A program made the position numbers and the translations under genes. The notes under the pieces were generated by a model. It was given only the letters and a program-made list of their open reading frames with translations, ran no database searches and was not told the origin of the DNA. This document shows positions 45,126-57,700 of a stretch of 64,000 nt of DNA, piece after piece. Each line of letters starts with the position of its first letter. Within the stretch, counting starts at the first letter, position 1. This stretch comes from Daphnia carinata (taxonomy: Eukaryota > Arthropoda > Branchiopoda > Diplostraca > Daphniidae), in contig NC_081339.1 in assembly GCF_022539665.2 (NCBI RefSeq), forward strand, positions 9,846,349 through 9,910,348, read 5' to 3'.

Positions 45126-45924
45126 GACAGGTCCGACAGAAGCACTTACGCAGAGAAAACAAGTCGAAACTACCATTATTTGCAATTTTAGTAGTCTTTC
45201 CCTAAAAACCGGTGAATGGTTTCTTCTAAAAAATCCTTTTATAGAACAACTTTCATTATTGAAGCAGTTTTTTACACGGAGATAGTTTAAATATTACTTT
45301 AAGTTTGTAAAGTCTGTTTCAAATACTAATTGCGAATTACTTAAAAAACAGCAAAAAAATATGGCAAACATTGGCTAACCTGTCGATGCTAAACTTCGAT
45401 TCAGTTGGCGAATGGGGCGCGAGTGAAACAGCAACGTAAGTAAAAGGGTAAAAGAAACAGCAACAAAAAGTATTTTTAAACATTGTGCATTATTTGGAGG
45501 TAACGTTCAATTCAATATGCCTCGGTTAATATCATTTTAAAATACCTTTTAAAGCTGTTTGGTTGAATTAGGGCCCAAAAGGTATTTTGTATTCCTATTG
45601 ATGTTGTGGCTCCCCGAGCCAAAATGATCCCAAAATGAAGCAGAAATTTCCACTCCACACAATTGGTGAGTTCAACGAACAGTTTCATTAACATGTACGT
45701 TTCAGCAAATACTTACTTGTTCTTTTTTAAGGTATCGATGGGATTCTTGGTGGTAAATGGTTACCCAATATTCCTCGTTTTCACACAAACAACTCAAACA
45801 ACTCTTGACGTGTTAGCAAATGTTTTTAAAGACAATTTGCTAACTGCTCTTTTATCAATTCTGAAGGATACGCTTTTCTGTGTGGATTGGGAGGAATTTT
45901 GGCACTTCAAGTGATTGCCAAATG
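45126..45924. other. no supported gene
   Basis: An 83-codon open frame at 45,663-45,914 (LANVFKDNLLTALLSILKDT) follows an acceptor-like site at 45,732, but another frame there is equally plausible. Unidentified. Confidence 0.3.
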
Positions 45925-46677
45925 CAGAGTTGAAACGAGCTTCGCGTGAGCTTGAGCTTTTCGTGAGCGCGCTCACTCATTTGGTGAGCTTTGAGCTTGA
46001 GCGCGCTCTTTTTAAAAAACGTGAGCTTGAGCGTGAGCTTTTGGTCCATGAGCGAGAAGCTCACAGAACGCCATCTATGAACCAAAATTTAAAGTTTTTA
46101 CAAGAAATTAAACATGTCAAACAAGGTCCAATCTTGAAGTTTAAACTGAAAAGCAGGCTGGCTTGAGCTTGATGGATTTGTCGCTAGATGGCGAAGATCG
46201 ACCAATTTTTCGATCGCGATGGCGGTAAGTCTGATCGGAAATTTGATTTATAACAAGTTGTTGACCGCCACTACGCTCGAAACAATTAGTGATAATTAGT
46301 TAATTTGGAATTTCAGTAAAATTTCAAAAAAAAATTTAATGGCGGTTCAAACCGGTTATGCCCAGTTGCAAACCGAAAACCAAACCGCAGTCAAAAATGT
46401 CTAAACCGAACCGACGGTTTGACGATTTTAAAATGAAAAACCGCGGTTTGCCCCGATCAAAGACGATCGGGGCCGAGCCCTAGTTGGCACTTACTAGTTT
46501 TATTTTTTAAATAATTGTTTAAAAATGAGCTTGAGCGAACGTGAGCTTGAGCGAACGTGAGCTTGAGCGGAGCTCAAATTTTTTTTTACGAGCTTGAGCT
46601 TGAGCTCCGCTCACTTTTTAGCCATGAGCGAAGAGCTTGAGCTAAGCTCACGTTTCGGTGAGCTAGTTTCAACTCTG
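45925..46677. mobile_element. hAT-like MITE with GAGCTT-rich subterminal repeats
   Basis: Ends are CAGAGTTGAAACGAGCTT (left) and the reverse complement CAGAGTTGAAACTAGCTC (right). Both flanks continue as degenerate GTGAGCTTGAGC arrays in opposite orientation. The interior (about 46,190-46,485) is a second repeat with CAAACCG/CGGTTTG runs and GCTCGGCCCCGATC, probably a nested MITE. An 8-bp target duplication was not evident. Confidence 0.65.
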
Positions 46678-47793
46678 TTTAAGATTTTCTATCTAAGACA
46701 GAATACTGAAATTCTCTAGACACAAACAAAATGTAAATATGTACTTATAATTACAATTTTTTACACTTATTTACACTTTTTAAAATTGAAATTTGAACGG
46801 CGCGGTAAAAAAATGGCCGCCATAATGGTTTATCAAAAACCACTTTTCAAACGTAATTTTTGGGATTAAATAATGCATCCTAAAAATAAACGTTTATAAC
46901 AACTTGTTCCTGGAATCACCAGAAACAAAAATATTATAATGATTTCGTGTTTTGACAAAGGCTAAGCATCAAACAATCAATGCAAAGTTTCGTCTTTTTC
47001 ACACACCCCCTCCCCTTTCTAAAATCATGAAATCCCCTAATAATTATTTATGAGGAAAATAAACAGTCAAAATTGACAAATTTTGCATCAATCGATAGCT
47101 CTTATCAAGAACTATCTAATTCTATGAAAGTTATGTTAAATTTTCAGAAAAGGAAAAGTTTAAGCGTAACATAAATTTTTTTGTTTTTATCAGTTGCGTC
47201 CATTAGAACCTTAGATCGAAAAACAACAAAAACACATTTTGCCTTTAAGATTTTTTCCCTTTGAAAATGTTAATAACAATTACACAAAAATAGATAGCCC
47301 TTACCAAGAGCTATTTACTGTAATTAATCAACTAATTATTGCAATTAATTTAGCTGACAAATAATTAAAAAAATTTCTTTTATATTTTTTTATTTCAATT
47401 ACCACACAAATTGTACATATTCATTATATAAGCAGAATAAATATATATAATATATATTATAGTATTTTATATATATAATAGTATCGTACATATATAATAG
47501 TAATATATATAAATATCTATGTATAATTGTAACTTATATATTAGTATTTATATTGTACATATTACCTCATTGGAAAAATTTACATCAAACGAATTCATGT
47601 TATTTTAAGTAATTTCATTAATTTAAAAGACATGCGCTACACGCATTATTGTTTAACTGGTTTAACTTTAGTGGTTTAACCACTAAAGCAACCAAATCAA
47701 GGCCCTAGTGGCGACAACGCACACTTTCTCCATATAGAAAACTGTAGGCGCGATTATGTACTAAGTAGTACATATTGCCTCGCGACCAGCCTG
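46678..47793. other. no gene; AT-rich with (AT)n near 47,440-47,560
   Basis: Very AT-rich, with repeated ATATATAATA units. It ends at the inner palindrome breakpoint. Confidence 0.6.
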
Positions 47794-48257
47794 CAGCTAC
47801 AACAAGGATAACAAATACGCTTGGTATCACCATCACCAGCCAATCTGACGAGCGCAATCTCGATGGCAGCAGCCAATGGAGGTGAATCTATTTCATACTT
47901 TATACTCATCATTTTAAGAACTAAAAATAACCATTAAAAAAATTTTTTATTATTTCAACCGATAGCTATGCCCAGTCTGACTACACCACCCGCGAAGAGT
48001 CTCAGGTTCAGAAAAAGATGGAAGGAATCACCTATGATTCTTACGGCAAAGAATCATACGGTGAGGTCCTAGGCAACACCAACAAAGGATCCTATTACTG
48101 GGTTTCTCCTGAAGGCCAGAAATTCATTTTGACATGGACCGCTGATGATGCTGGATTCCAGCCCAAAGGTGACCACTTGCCCGTCGCCCCCGTTCATGAA
48201 TACGAGCTCCCAGTTGCGCCTGCTCTCCCTTATTCACGCACTGGACCCGGTTACTAA
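47794..48257 (+). pseudogene. cuticle gene B (right copy), 5'-truncated
   Basis: Only the last 88 bases of exon 2 (47,794-47,881, with one extra T near 47,821) and exon 3 (47,966-48,257) are present. The start exon, signal peptide, PAPAY repeats and promoter are missing. Exon 3 is intact: GITYDSYGKESYGEV, YYWVSPEGQKFILTWTADD, GFQPKGDHLP and stop after GPGY. It retains exactly what the left copy has lost. Confidence 0.9.
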
Positions 48258-49530
48258 GTTGTAAATTTTCCTTACGTGAAATTTGAATGGCATGAACCAT
48301 CCAAGTGTAATTTACTGATGAGAAATAAACGCAAATTATGTTTTGATTTCCGTAAAAGCTAATTATCTGAGTAGACTAAACAAATGTTTCATTATACGCA
48401 TGGAACTTCTTTACTTGTAGAAGAATGACGTAGCCAGTGCAGTTATTACCTTCGTTTCCACCGATTCCCGTCATTTCCATTCGTCGAAAACAAAGCGACG
48501 AAGGTGAACGGTTTCACACACAAATTAAATCAACCAAGCTGCTAATCACGTTTTCTCTGATTATATTGCCAACGTTGCAAGACAGGTGCAATTTCAGGAC
48601 TGGCAAGATTTAGTTATGCGTGCTAGTCACGTGCCACCTAGTGACGACCGAGGAGAAGCTTGCCGGTCTTACGGCGGGACACGATCCAATCACGACCCGT
48701 GATTACACCATCCGACTTTTCTATTATGGCTTTTTTCGCATGTAGTTATTTTTCTAGCGTAAAAGAAATTCCATCCAGAAGACATTAAAGGAAGTAAAGA
48801 ATAAAGTTCATTGATTAAAATTCCCAATTTTGTTAATTTTTTTTCCTAAATTTAACATTAAACGTAAGCTTGCGCCATAATGACCGCAGCCTTTTATCAG
48901 TGATAGTTAGATCATCTATTGTACAGCATAAAAGACTTGATAAAACAATTTATGTTTGGTAACGGTGTTGGTTCGCTAGCGCCGTTACTGCGCGTATGTG
49001 CCTTACTAATGCTTATCTAATTCTAATGGCAGGTCTGGGAATGGCTGGAAAGAGTGACGCAAAGGTCGGACTAGGTAAAATAACGATGGACTGTGACCAC
49101 GCTGGCTGGTTCCATGGAAAACAAACGCTATAAACTCTAAATGGAAATTAGGTGTCCACATGAATTATAAACGGTGGATTAATACGGATATGACGACCAA
49201 ACCCACTCTTTTCTCACGTTACAGGTAAATTAAACTTCAAAAATATTTTTTATGATTGTTTAATAATGTTATAGTTGTCAATAACAAAAATTTTACCGAA
49301 CCGAAAGAGTTAGAGTAGTGTGTGATTCCATAAACGACGTCCACAAGCTCCTTACCACAAATATTTGCATGACCATCTATGAAAACAAAACGTGTAAATA
49401 AGTTGTTCAATACGTTATAGAAATAAAAGGCATTTTGCTTACGTTGATTGCATTTATATTTACACCATGCGTTCGATATACAGATATAATTTATCGGACA
49501 TGTTTTTAATATTTTTGTCCAAAGTACAAC
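48258..49530. other. no gene seen
   Basis: Mirror of about 24,625-25,763 with scattered substitutions and a few indels. Confidence 0.5.
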
Positions 49531-50248
49531 ATGAAGCTGGTAAGGCTTTTATTTTTAATTCTTCTTTTAGTGGAAAAAAATTCGAACTTTAAACTAATAC
49601 CGGGATTCCCCGACAGTTCTTTGTCGCTGCATTTTTTGGCTGTTGCTACCGCCATACCATCCAGCTTCAAACCGGTATACAAAGTTCCCAGCTATCCTGC
49701 CCTAAGCTACCCTGCACCAAAATACCCTTCATCAACCTACCCTGTAACAGCTTATCCCGCACCAGCCTACCCTGCTCCAAGCTACAACAAGGATAACAAA
49801 TACGCCGACGTTACCATCACTAGCCAATCTGACGAGCGCAACCTCGATGGCAGCAGCCAATGGAGGTAGGCGCATTACCTTATACTCACCAACGTATGGT
49901 TTAAAAGTATTCATATTTTTAAAAATTAAATTCTATTCTATTCACCTACAGCTACGGCCAGTCTGGCTACCAACTCGTGAAGAGTCTCAGGCCCAGAAGA
50001 AGATGCAAGGAGTCACCTACGATTCCTACGGCAAAGAATCGTACGGTGAAATCCTAGGCAACACCAATAAAGGATCCTCTTACTGGGTTTCTCCTGAAGG
50101 CCAAAAATTCTTTTTGACCTGGGCCGCTGATGAAGCCGGTTTCCAGCCCAAATGAGAACACTTTCCCGTTTCTCCCGTCCACGAATACGAACTTCCAGTC
50201 GCCCCTGTCCATATCCCTTTCAACGGCAAGGGCTACCAGATCTACTAA
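49531..50248 (+). pseudogene. RR-1 cuticle protein gene A (right copy), broken
   Basis: Exons 49,531-49,539, 49,617-49,865 and 49,952-50,248. Splicing the first intron puts the signal peptide out of frame because of a six-T run; reading through the intron keeps the frame. Exon 3 lacks two bases (SGYQLVK) and carries a TGA after GFQPK. Same lesions as the left copy. Confidence 0.85.
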
Positions 50249-51330
50249 ATTAATGAAACCTCAGTTGAGTAAATAATTCAAAGTCATTTATTCTATGCCT
50301 TACGCCTCTGTTGCTTTCGGTGTAAAAACGTGTACATATAAAACTAATAGCATCTAGCAAACGTGTTCGTCTGAAATTTTATTTAGTTCTTCATGAAATT
50401 GGGTTGTTGCGTCGAAGCTGGGTGCTCGGCGTTGATTTGTTGTGGAATAGTACTGGGATACGACTGAATTATATGTAGGTGCAACATGATGTGAAACCAT
50501 GCTGGATATTGAGCAGAAACGGACGGAGAGATAAACACTTAAAAAAGTGCTTAATATAGTAACTAATCAAAATTATTGTTCATGTTCGATTATCGGTTTA
50601 CGATTAAAATTTTAAGTGTAGAGTCCAAGGTTCCTCTTTCAACAAACCTTGGTATTAAATAGCGAATTTGCTGAAATAAACTAATAATGAAAAACAGCTA
50701 TGACGTAATCTCGTTTTTTATTACTTTACTCCTTCTCTTGTTTTTTTCTAATAATGATAATAATTTTTAATATGATAATAATGATGGCCGCTGCCTTATT
50801 TTTACCCCTTTTTCATTTTTTTTCTGTCATATTGTCTCACGTTTCAGTTTCAACCTCGAAAGGTTACCGCTGGGATTGAGCTACGTTACATTTTTACCAT
50901 GTCTGAGCAGTTCATTTACATTACCTCTGTGATTAAGATGCACCCATAATGGATACTTTTAGCCGCCTTAAACATTAAACAGATAGATTTGTATTACGCC
51001 ATACCTACCTTCTTCTATTTACTGGCTTCCTGTGAAACGAAAGTTTCCTCCTTTTCCTCCCAACTAAAAATCAAACGACTATTAAACCCTACCTCAATCG
51101 CCAGCTATAGGAGGAATCGCACGATTTTTTTCCCATTGCCTTTTATTTCACTCACTCGTATCTCCCACTTTTCTTCCCATTGCCTTTTAGTTCGCTCACT
51201 GGTATCGCCCACTTTATCACGTTCTTTTTTTTATTTTCTACTACCTCTTGGTTCGCTCACTGGTATCCCTCGTTGTTACACGCCTCTTTGTCCACTAGTG
51301 TACTTATACTAATGGCTATTCGCGCTCGTA
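50249..51330. other. no gene seen; minisatellite-like repeats at 51,130-51,285
   Basis: Mirror of 22,866-23,907. It contains about 38 bases more than the left arm, mostly around 50,805-50,845. Confidence 0.5.
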
Positions 51331-51670
51331 GTATTACACTACAATCTACGCTTCTCCGGCTTACTACATTGAGGCCTCAATATATTGCTCTGCTCCGAGC
51401 TACACGACAAGTGCGTTGCACTACACCACTGCAGAGGCGCCCAGTATTACGTAGCCCGTAACATACTTTACCGCAGCTGCTCCATCTTTTTACGCTGAGA
51501 CGACCTACTACACTGAAGCCCCGAAATTCTACGCTGCCCCAAGTTACTACAGCAACGCTGCTCTTTCATACTATGTGGAACCTACCTACTACACCACAAC
51601 TTATGTTGTCCCATCTTACTACAGCACAAAGGCTGCTGAATACTACACTATGTCCCAAACGGGCAACTAG
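51331..51670 (+). pseudogene. tyrosine-rich repeat protein relic Y3 (right copy)
   Basis: Repeat frame YYTTIYASPAYY, later APSFYAETTYYTEAPKFY and YYSTKAAEYYTM, ending in TAG at 51,668. A TAG after PSIT interrupts it. No start or signal peptide. Confidence 0.6.
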
Positions 51671-53360
51671 AATAGCCCAGAGGTGAATGGAAGTCATGAT
51701 TGTCGACCACTGAGTTTCTGACAACTAAAATGTAATAGGAACAAAATTTAAATCAGATTCTTTCGAGTTTATGAAAAGGTTTACATCGTGCGTAAGTGAT
51801 AAAAAGGGAAATATTTGCCCTCCGCAATTGGCTTCAAACCCCCCTTTAACTTGTTTTTTCACCGTTTGAAGGCATATCGTGATGATTAGACATATTAATA
51901 TTGCCTAGCATCGTAGTAATCCTTACCGACTGTTATTCTGTTAACTCCACAATAGGATAGACTTTCGCTTAAACTACAGGAGGGTCGTAAAATACATAGT
52001 TTCCCGTCTCTGAACTTGCACGGGTTTTTAACGCAAGGCCCTGTATTCATAGTGGTAAAAAGTGCTCCTTGACTTCAACAGGCTACGTTACGTAACTACT
52101 AAAGCCCCGCATCCAAAGCATCTGTGACTTAATTTAGGTAGATGAACTTCATCACCACTAGGGTAGATTTCTTCTAACAGGAGAATCAACCAACACCACC
52201 AAGCTGATACTATCAACTTGATGATCCCTCCCAAAGAAGCCTAGTCTATAGGCCATCAGATACTTTGAACAAGCTTTACTGTTCGTCAAGGAGGTTATGG
52301 AAGAAGTGTAAATCCGGTTAGGTTCTCAATGCTCAATCTCAACGCATCGAGAGGCCCTTTTACTTGTTTCTTCACCGTTTGAAGGCATATCGTGATGATT
52401 AGACGTCTCAATATTGCCTAGCACCTTATTACATGAGTTTGTTCCAGACGCATGCCGATGACACCTCATATGGCGTAGCAGGGTGAAACTGAACTCACGG
52501 GAACCGTAACGGTGACGCAATGCGTTGTGAACCGCGACTCACAACTGGATCACGAGATGGCCACCACGGCTCCAATAAGCAGAGGCACACACAAGTGCTT
52601 TATACGTGTCTTTCTGCACGAAAACTGCGTTTGTAAGAAGTTGCGGGAGTCCCGAACAGTGATTCGTTTTTAGTGTTAATAAATGAATTTCGTAAGAAAT
52701 CGTTTAATGAACTTTGTTTGAATTTTCATTTTGATTTAAAAAATATAAATAGTTTTCAAATTGTCTAGTTTTATCTTTCTATTATTATAAGATAACTGAT
52801 GGGAACCCCCACCTTCTTGCTCTTCATCTTCTTATCCGTATGATAAAATATTCCACGATTTCATCAAATTTGTTCCGCGAAAACCCTTCCGGTGGTGGTT
52901 TCCACAATTGATGGCGCCTCGATTTCCACGGTGATTTCCTCGCCATAGTGTTCAACGTTCCAAGTATACACAATAAACACGGTACCATTTGGACTATCAC
53001 AGCTGATTTCAATTGATTTGAGCAGAAGGAATCACACCTGACGTGCTAACTGATTCGAAGTCGCACATTAGCTAATGACATTCTAAATACAATTGACCAG
53101 GTAGTATTTTGAAATTTAGATCACGAAAATGGCTATGGGAAAATGTTACAAGATTTGGCATAAAATTAATGGACAGGGACCGGACAGTGTTTTGCTCTAA
53201 CAACGGAACCGAGACGAAGCCCTTCTCTTTGAATCTTTAGTTATTGCTGCTTTGGGTAATCAAACTAATTGTTTTCACAAAAAAGCTAAAAAACAAACCA
53301 ACAAAATTGCATATATAACTCCTAAATATTTGCTAGGTCCTGCTGAGGTTGACATAGTAA
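51671..53360. other. no gene seen; holds the TR-GAG empty site
   Basis: Mirror of 17,975-18,492 plus 21,340-22,523. The single ATAT at 52,848-52,851 is the uninterrupted target of the TR-GAG element. The internal direct repeat (51,844-51,911 and 52,356-52,423) is kept. Confidence 0.6.
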
Positions 53361-53866
53361 AAATGTTGTATACAAAACTTTCTGACTCATAGGGATGTGT
53401 TGGTGTACTACTAGTTAATACAGGTTTGTCAAATGAACTAGAATAAAAATTGAAAATAATTTTGAACTTTGATAGTTCAATTTATTTAGGAGATGGGCCC
53501 TTGTAATATACGTTGTCTTACCAATACCTAGTCTTGGTTACAAGTTGTGTTTCTGTTGGGAAGATTGGGGAATCTGAAGTTTTTCACATCAATCAAACAA
53601 TTTTTATACTTTTGAAGGGGCCACAGACAGTAGAAGAAGAAAGAGTGACTGAGCTTTCGGAAGCTGTTTAACTCTGGAACATTCTATTTCCTCTAGTCAT
53701 CTGGTGAAGACCCAATTGATGCTACATTATGCACCCAAAAGCTTCAGCAAAATCGTGGAACAGACAACAGATCTACCTATTTTTCTGGAATAGGTAGATA
53801 TTCCCTATAGGCTGGTTCACTGTACAATTATAATTTAAAAAATGATCCTCTAAAATTGGCAGGCTT

Positions 53867-54169
53867 TTGTACTTACCATTGCAACACTATGGAATTGATT
53901 TTTCTCACTGGCTGTTACGAGTTACATGTGGCAGTGTTGAAATCCGTACGTTGAAACCAGGAGTTCAAGTAGGGTCGCACAAAGTGAGATTCTCACGCGG
54001 CCCCGAGGCCTCTTCACCAGCTCTAGAACGCCATTTGAAGCTCATGCAAGAGCGTTATCATGACACAGCTACCGTGAATCTACTCGGTCTCTACATGGTC
54101 GGTGCAAAAGAAGGGGAAGCTTCACTTAGTCAACCCTTCCAAGCTGACCAGAAACGCTATTATTATTAA
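53867..54169 (+). pseudogene. unidentified coding fragment (right copy)
   Basis: Counterpart of 5,680-5,982. It differs in few residues (for example SLSQ for SHSQ), so it is either young or mildly constrained. Confidence 0.45.
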
Positions 54170-54239
54170 TTTTTAAAAAAAGAGTTTTATAGGAAACTAA
54201 CGGTTTAGTTTTGATACATAAGTGATGTAAATTACTTGA

Positions 54240-56575
54240 GCTCGACCGCACCCCTCGCAGCGGTTGAATGGAGCAGCCTGTTGCGCCCATTAGGGGTCGG
54301 GAGCCGGAAAGCACGTGGAACTTGCTTTCCATCGTCCGCGCGAATTGTTCAAACGCCATGACCGCAATGCCGTTCCACGTTTGGGGGTTTTAACGGAAGA
54401 GATTGTGTCGTGTGAACAGGTAGTGATAAACAATTAACAGCAATAGGTACAAAGTGTTTGTTAAATTCACCTTCTTTTATATTTTAGATTATGGTCTGGT
54501 GGTTTAACACCAAGGTGGCATTACACAATGGAAGTGCAGCTGGATACGGTAGCGGTATCAAATCAAGCAACCTGGGAAGCCAATCGCAAGCTTCTGAGCC
54601 CGCTTGCTCTTCTTTATGTGACGAAGTGGTTATCCTTTAGCGATTGGCTGCACTCAATCCAGGCCTTTCTGGAGAAGAACGCGATCTACTTCGTCAACAG
54701 TTCAGCGAATGGCATGTCAAAGTCATTGACAAGGTCACGAAAAGCAAAGGGTTAACAATCAGTGCTACTCATGGCGCACCTCATGTTGCTGGCGGAAATG
54801 GTGCCGAACCGTCCACACCTCGTCGTACTAGCCAATCATTAAAAGCAGAAGTTGAGGTGTTTACTGGCTTCAAACCTTCAGTTGAAGCTCGTTATCTTAA
54901 CTGGGACGATTACTCCATTCCCGGTGTTACTTACACTCAAGGCCACCGTCTTTACCATTGTCCTTTTACCTGCTTTCGACACACAGAGGCTCATGGTCGC
55001 TTTCATATCGGCCGTCATCACCAATGACCTACCCGTTCACATGCTCCAAAGACGAGCGGTAGTGCAAAGCGATTATGCCCAGGCTATGGACGACATGCGT
55101 CACGTGAGGGAAAGGATTGGCTGATTTCACCCTGCATCACCTCTTGTCCGGCCGAAAAGAGTAATAGATCAAGCGGGCAAATAGAAGCAGCGTTAGCATC
55201 GAAGATTTCTGCGAAAATGAAGGCGATCCAGCAGTCGAAGCGTTTGAGCCGGCAGTACCTTCAGGTCTGCGGGATCTAACCCGCCAAGACAGTGACGATC
55301 CGGCTCTGGGCTATGATACCAATGAGCTGGAAGTTTTGGCGGTGGATAGTTGCACTTTGACAGATAAAGAAAAATCATCATCTGAAGATTTTGATGCTGA
55401 CTCGGACTGGTTGGGAGTTGATGCACGTTTAAAGAATTCACGACTTGAAGCCAGCAGTGGAGTGCTACTCCTGCCTGGATCAGGATTGGTGGCTGGATCT
55501 TCACGAGATACTGACGATATGGCCAGTTTGTCTGCCAGTCCTCGAGAATCTAGAACAATGGGCTTACCAGCAGCTCAAGGTGCCGTGCCACAAGAGCCTT
55601 GCGTTGTTACCGTTCCTAACCGGAACGGTGGAGTCTTTGGCGAGTTAAACCCACTCGATGATCCACTGGAGATCCTCTTTGCAAGTGCGGAGGGACTTCA
55701 CGCTCATGGGCATAGTTCCGAAGCTTGTGAATTGGGCATAGAATTGGCAACAGAACTATTAGCAAATACACCCGATTTGATGGTTGAGTTGCCTCCTGTC
55801 ATCACGCAGAATGGCAAGAAAATGAAGACGAATCCTGCTTGTCATCAAATTAGCTTTGGCGGAAAATTGCGACTATTACCATCTCGCCTTCAGGGTAGAA
55901 ATGTTTGGATTGGAATTGGCACGGCCACCTGCTACAACGAAACCATTAGAAGTGAACTGGCTCACCAAGAATCTGAGTTGGTTACACTATTGAAACGAAT
56001 ACCTTTAGGTAATTAAATATTTTTTCTTTAAAATTGTTCAAGATATTCAATCTATTGTTTTAATTCACAGGTCATCCATAATTGTCGATTGAGTGAGAAA
56101 GCTGAAGAATTACCAGATGGCATATTACGACCATACCATCATATCACGAAGCATTGGTCACTGTGTCAGGAGCACAGCAAGTTCTTGCTGACGAGACTCT
56201 TGGACTCTTTCGCTTCGAAGCAGCCGTGTCTGCCCTAGGATTTAAGGTAACAATATCGTAAATAAAAATAGTCAAGAAAATCAGCAATGTAATGCATAAA
56301 AATCAGGCAAATGTATCGGAGGCGGACCATCCTCTGCTTTGTGAAGTAACGCGTCGTCAACGAGATGATCTCGCTGTCATGTTACTGGTTCATTACAAGG
56401 ACGACCCAGACAAGCTAGCCAAAATTATGAAAAGCTACTGGATCGTCAAGTGCATCCGATGGGCCTATCCTCCCAACACGTCTTCCAAGACCCATCGAGT
56501 TTTTTCTATGCGTGTAGCAAAAATTTCTATGTCTATGAAGGCTATGACATACCAGTGATCGCTCTGTTTTAGTTC
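54240..56575 (+). pseudogene. ZSWIM8: ZSWIM8-like gene fragment with introns (right copy)
   Basis: Exons in order: about 54,240-54,419 (GREPESTWNLLSIVR, LTEEIVSCEQ after a frame change), 54,488-55,127 (MVWWFNT, CDEVVIL then TAG where ZSWIM8 has Trp, GFKPSVEARYLNWDD, frame change after VTYT), about 55,184-56,008 (acidic linker, ILFASAEGLHAHGHSSEA, LLANTPDL, HQESELVTLLKRIPL), 56,071-56,246 (AEELPDG, FRFEAAVSALGFK) and 56,307-56,575 (SEADHPLLCEVTRRQRDDL, frame change after KIM, stop). Introns are 60-70 bases with GT..AG ends. Neither the SWIM zinc finger nor the C-terminal half of the protein is present. Confidence 0.88.
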
Positions 56576-57184
56576 TGCACGACCGTAACAGACAGTTCGT
56601 CCTGGGTTATGACCATGATCACGCTGTTTGCATAACAGTACACGATCTATCTATGCCGGCGCTCGGCTCGCTCGTTAAAGGGCAAGGTTACCACCTTGCA
56701 TTCTTAGTGATAGTTGATCACGGTATGAGGCATCGACTCACAATAGCGTTTTTGGACAGCTTGGAAGAGTTCACTAAGTGAATCATCCCCTTCTGTTCTT
56801 CCTCTTTGTTCCACGATTCTGTTGGAGCTTATGGATGCATTATGTAGCATCAATTGGGTCTTACCCAGATGACAAGAGGAAATAGAATGTTCCATAGTTA
56901 AACAGCTCCAGCCGCTCAGTCACCCATTCTTCTTCTACTGTTTGCGGCCCCTTCAGAGGGATAAAAGTCTATTGATAGATGCGAAAAACTGCAGATACCC
57001 CAATCTTCCCAACAGAAACACAACCTGTAGCCAAGACTAGGAATTGCAAGCGCCAATCTCCTAAATAAATTTAAGTATCTAAGTTCAAAATTATTAAAAT
57101 TTTTTATTCTAGTTCATTTGACAAACCTGTATTAACTACTAGTACACCAAGACGTCCAATGTGTCAGAAAGTTTTGTGTGCAAC

Positions 57185-57700
57185 TTGCGCCAGTTTCGGC
57201 TGCTAGATCAATAGTTTAAATACCTATGGCTGATCTAATGACAGAAATTTATTTACATCAAAGCAGATCTAAGAGAAATTCAATACCTCCGTAAACGCTC
57301 GTACAATTACATAACACACATTTAAAAATTCTGCAATTCCACAAGGAATTGAATTATTTACCCATTTAGTTAAAAATTAGATCTCCACAATCATTTTTCA
57401 GTAGTTATTGCCCCATTTAAAAGACTTTGGCATGGCAGGCATATTTGACAGATGAAATGCGATTGATCGCAAAAGCTAGATTCTGGACAGTCCAAATCTA
57501 AGCGGCACTAATCCATAAAAAAACCTCAGTAAAACGTATGAATCCCGCTACTACAGTTTGCTAGGGCTAAATTTATCTCGTGGGACGTAGCAGCAGCATT
57601 GAATAAATGAAGCAAATGCACGAACAAAATTCACACCATGAAGTTCATCGAATGAAAGGTGTACATGTTGTGAACGTCCTGCGAATACTGAATGAGTAAA
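57185..57700. other. no gene seen
   Basis: Mirror of 2,146-2,663. Confidence 0.5.

Larger units (their letters stand above)
53361..57184. mobile_element. TIR element carrying a ZSWIM8 fragment (right copy, intact)
   Basis: The 3.8 kb form without the Gypsy insertion. TIR 1 is 53,361-53,790, TIR 2 about 56,720-57,184, roughly 80-85% alike. TIR 1 resumes at 54,115-54,165 after a 325-base interruption. The Gypsy empty site (ATAC, minus-strand GTAT) is at 53,606-53,609. Confidence 0.7.
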
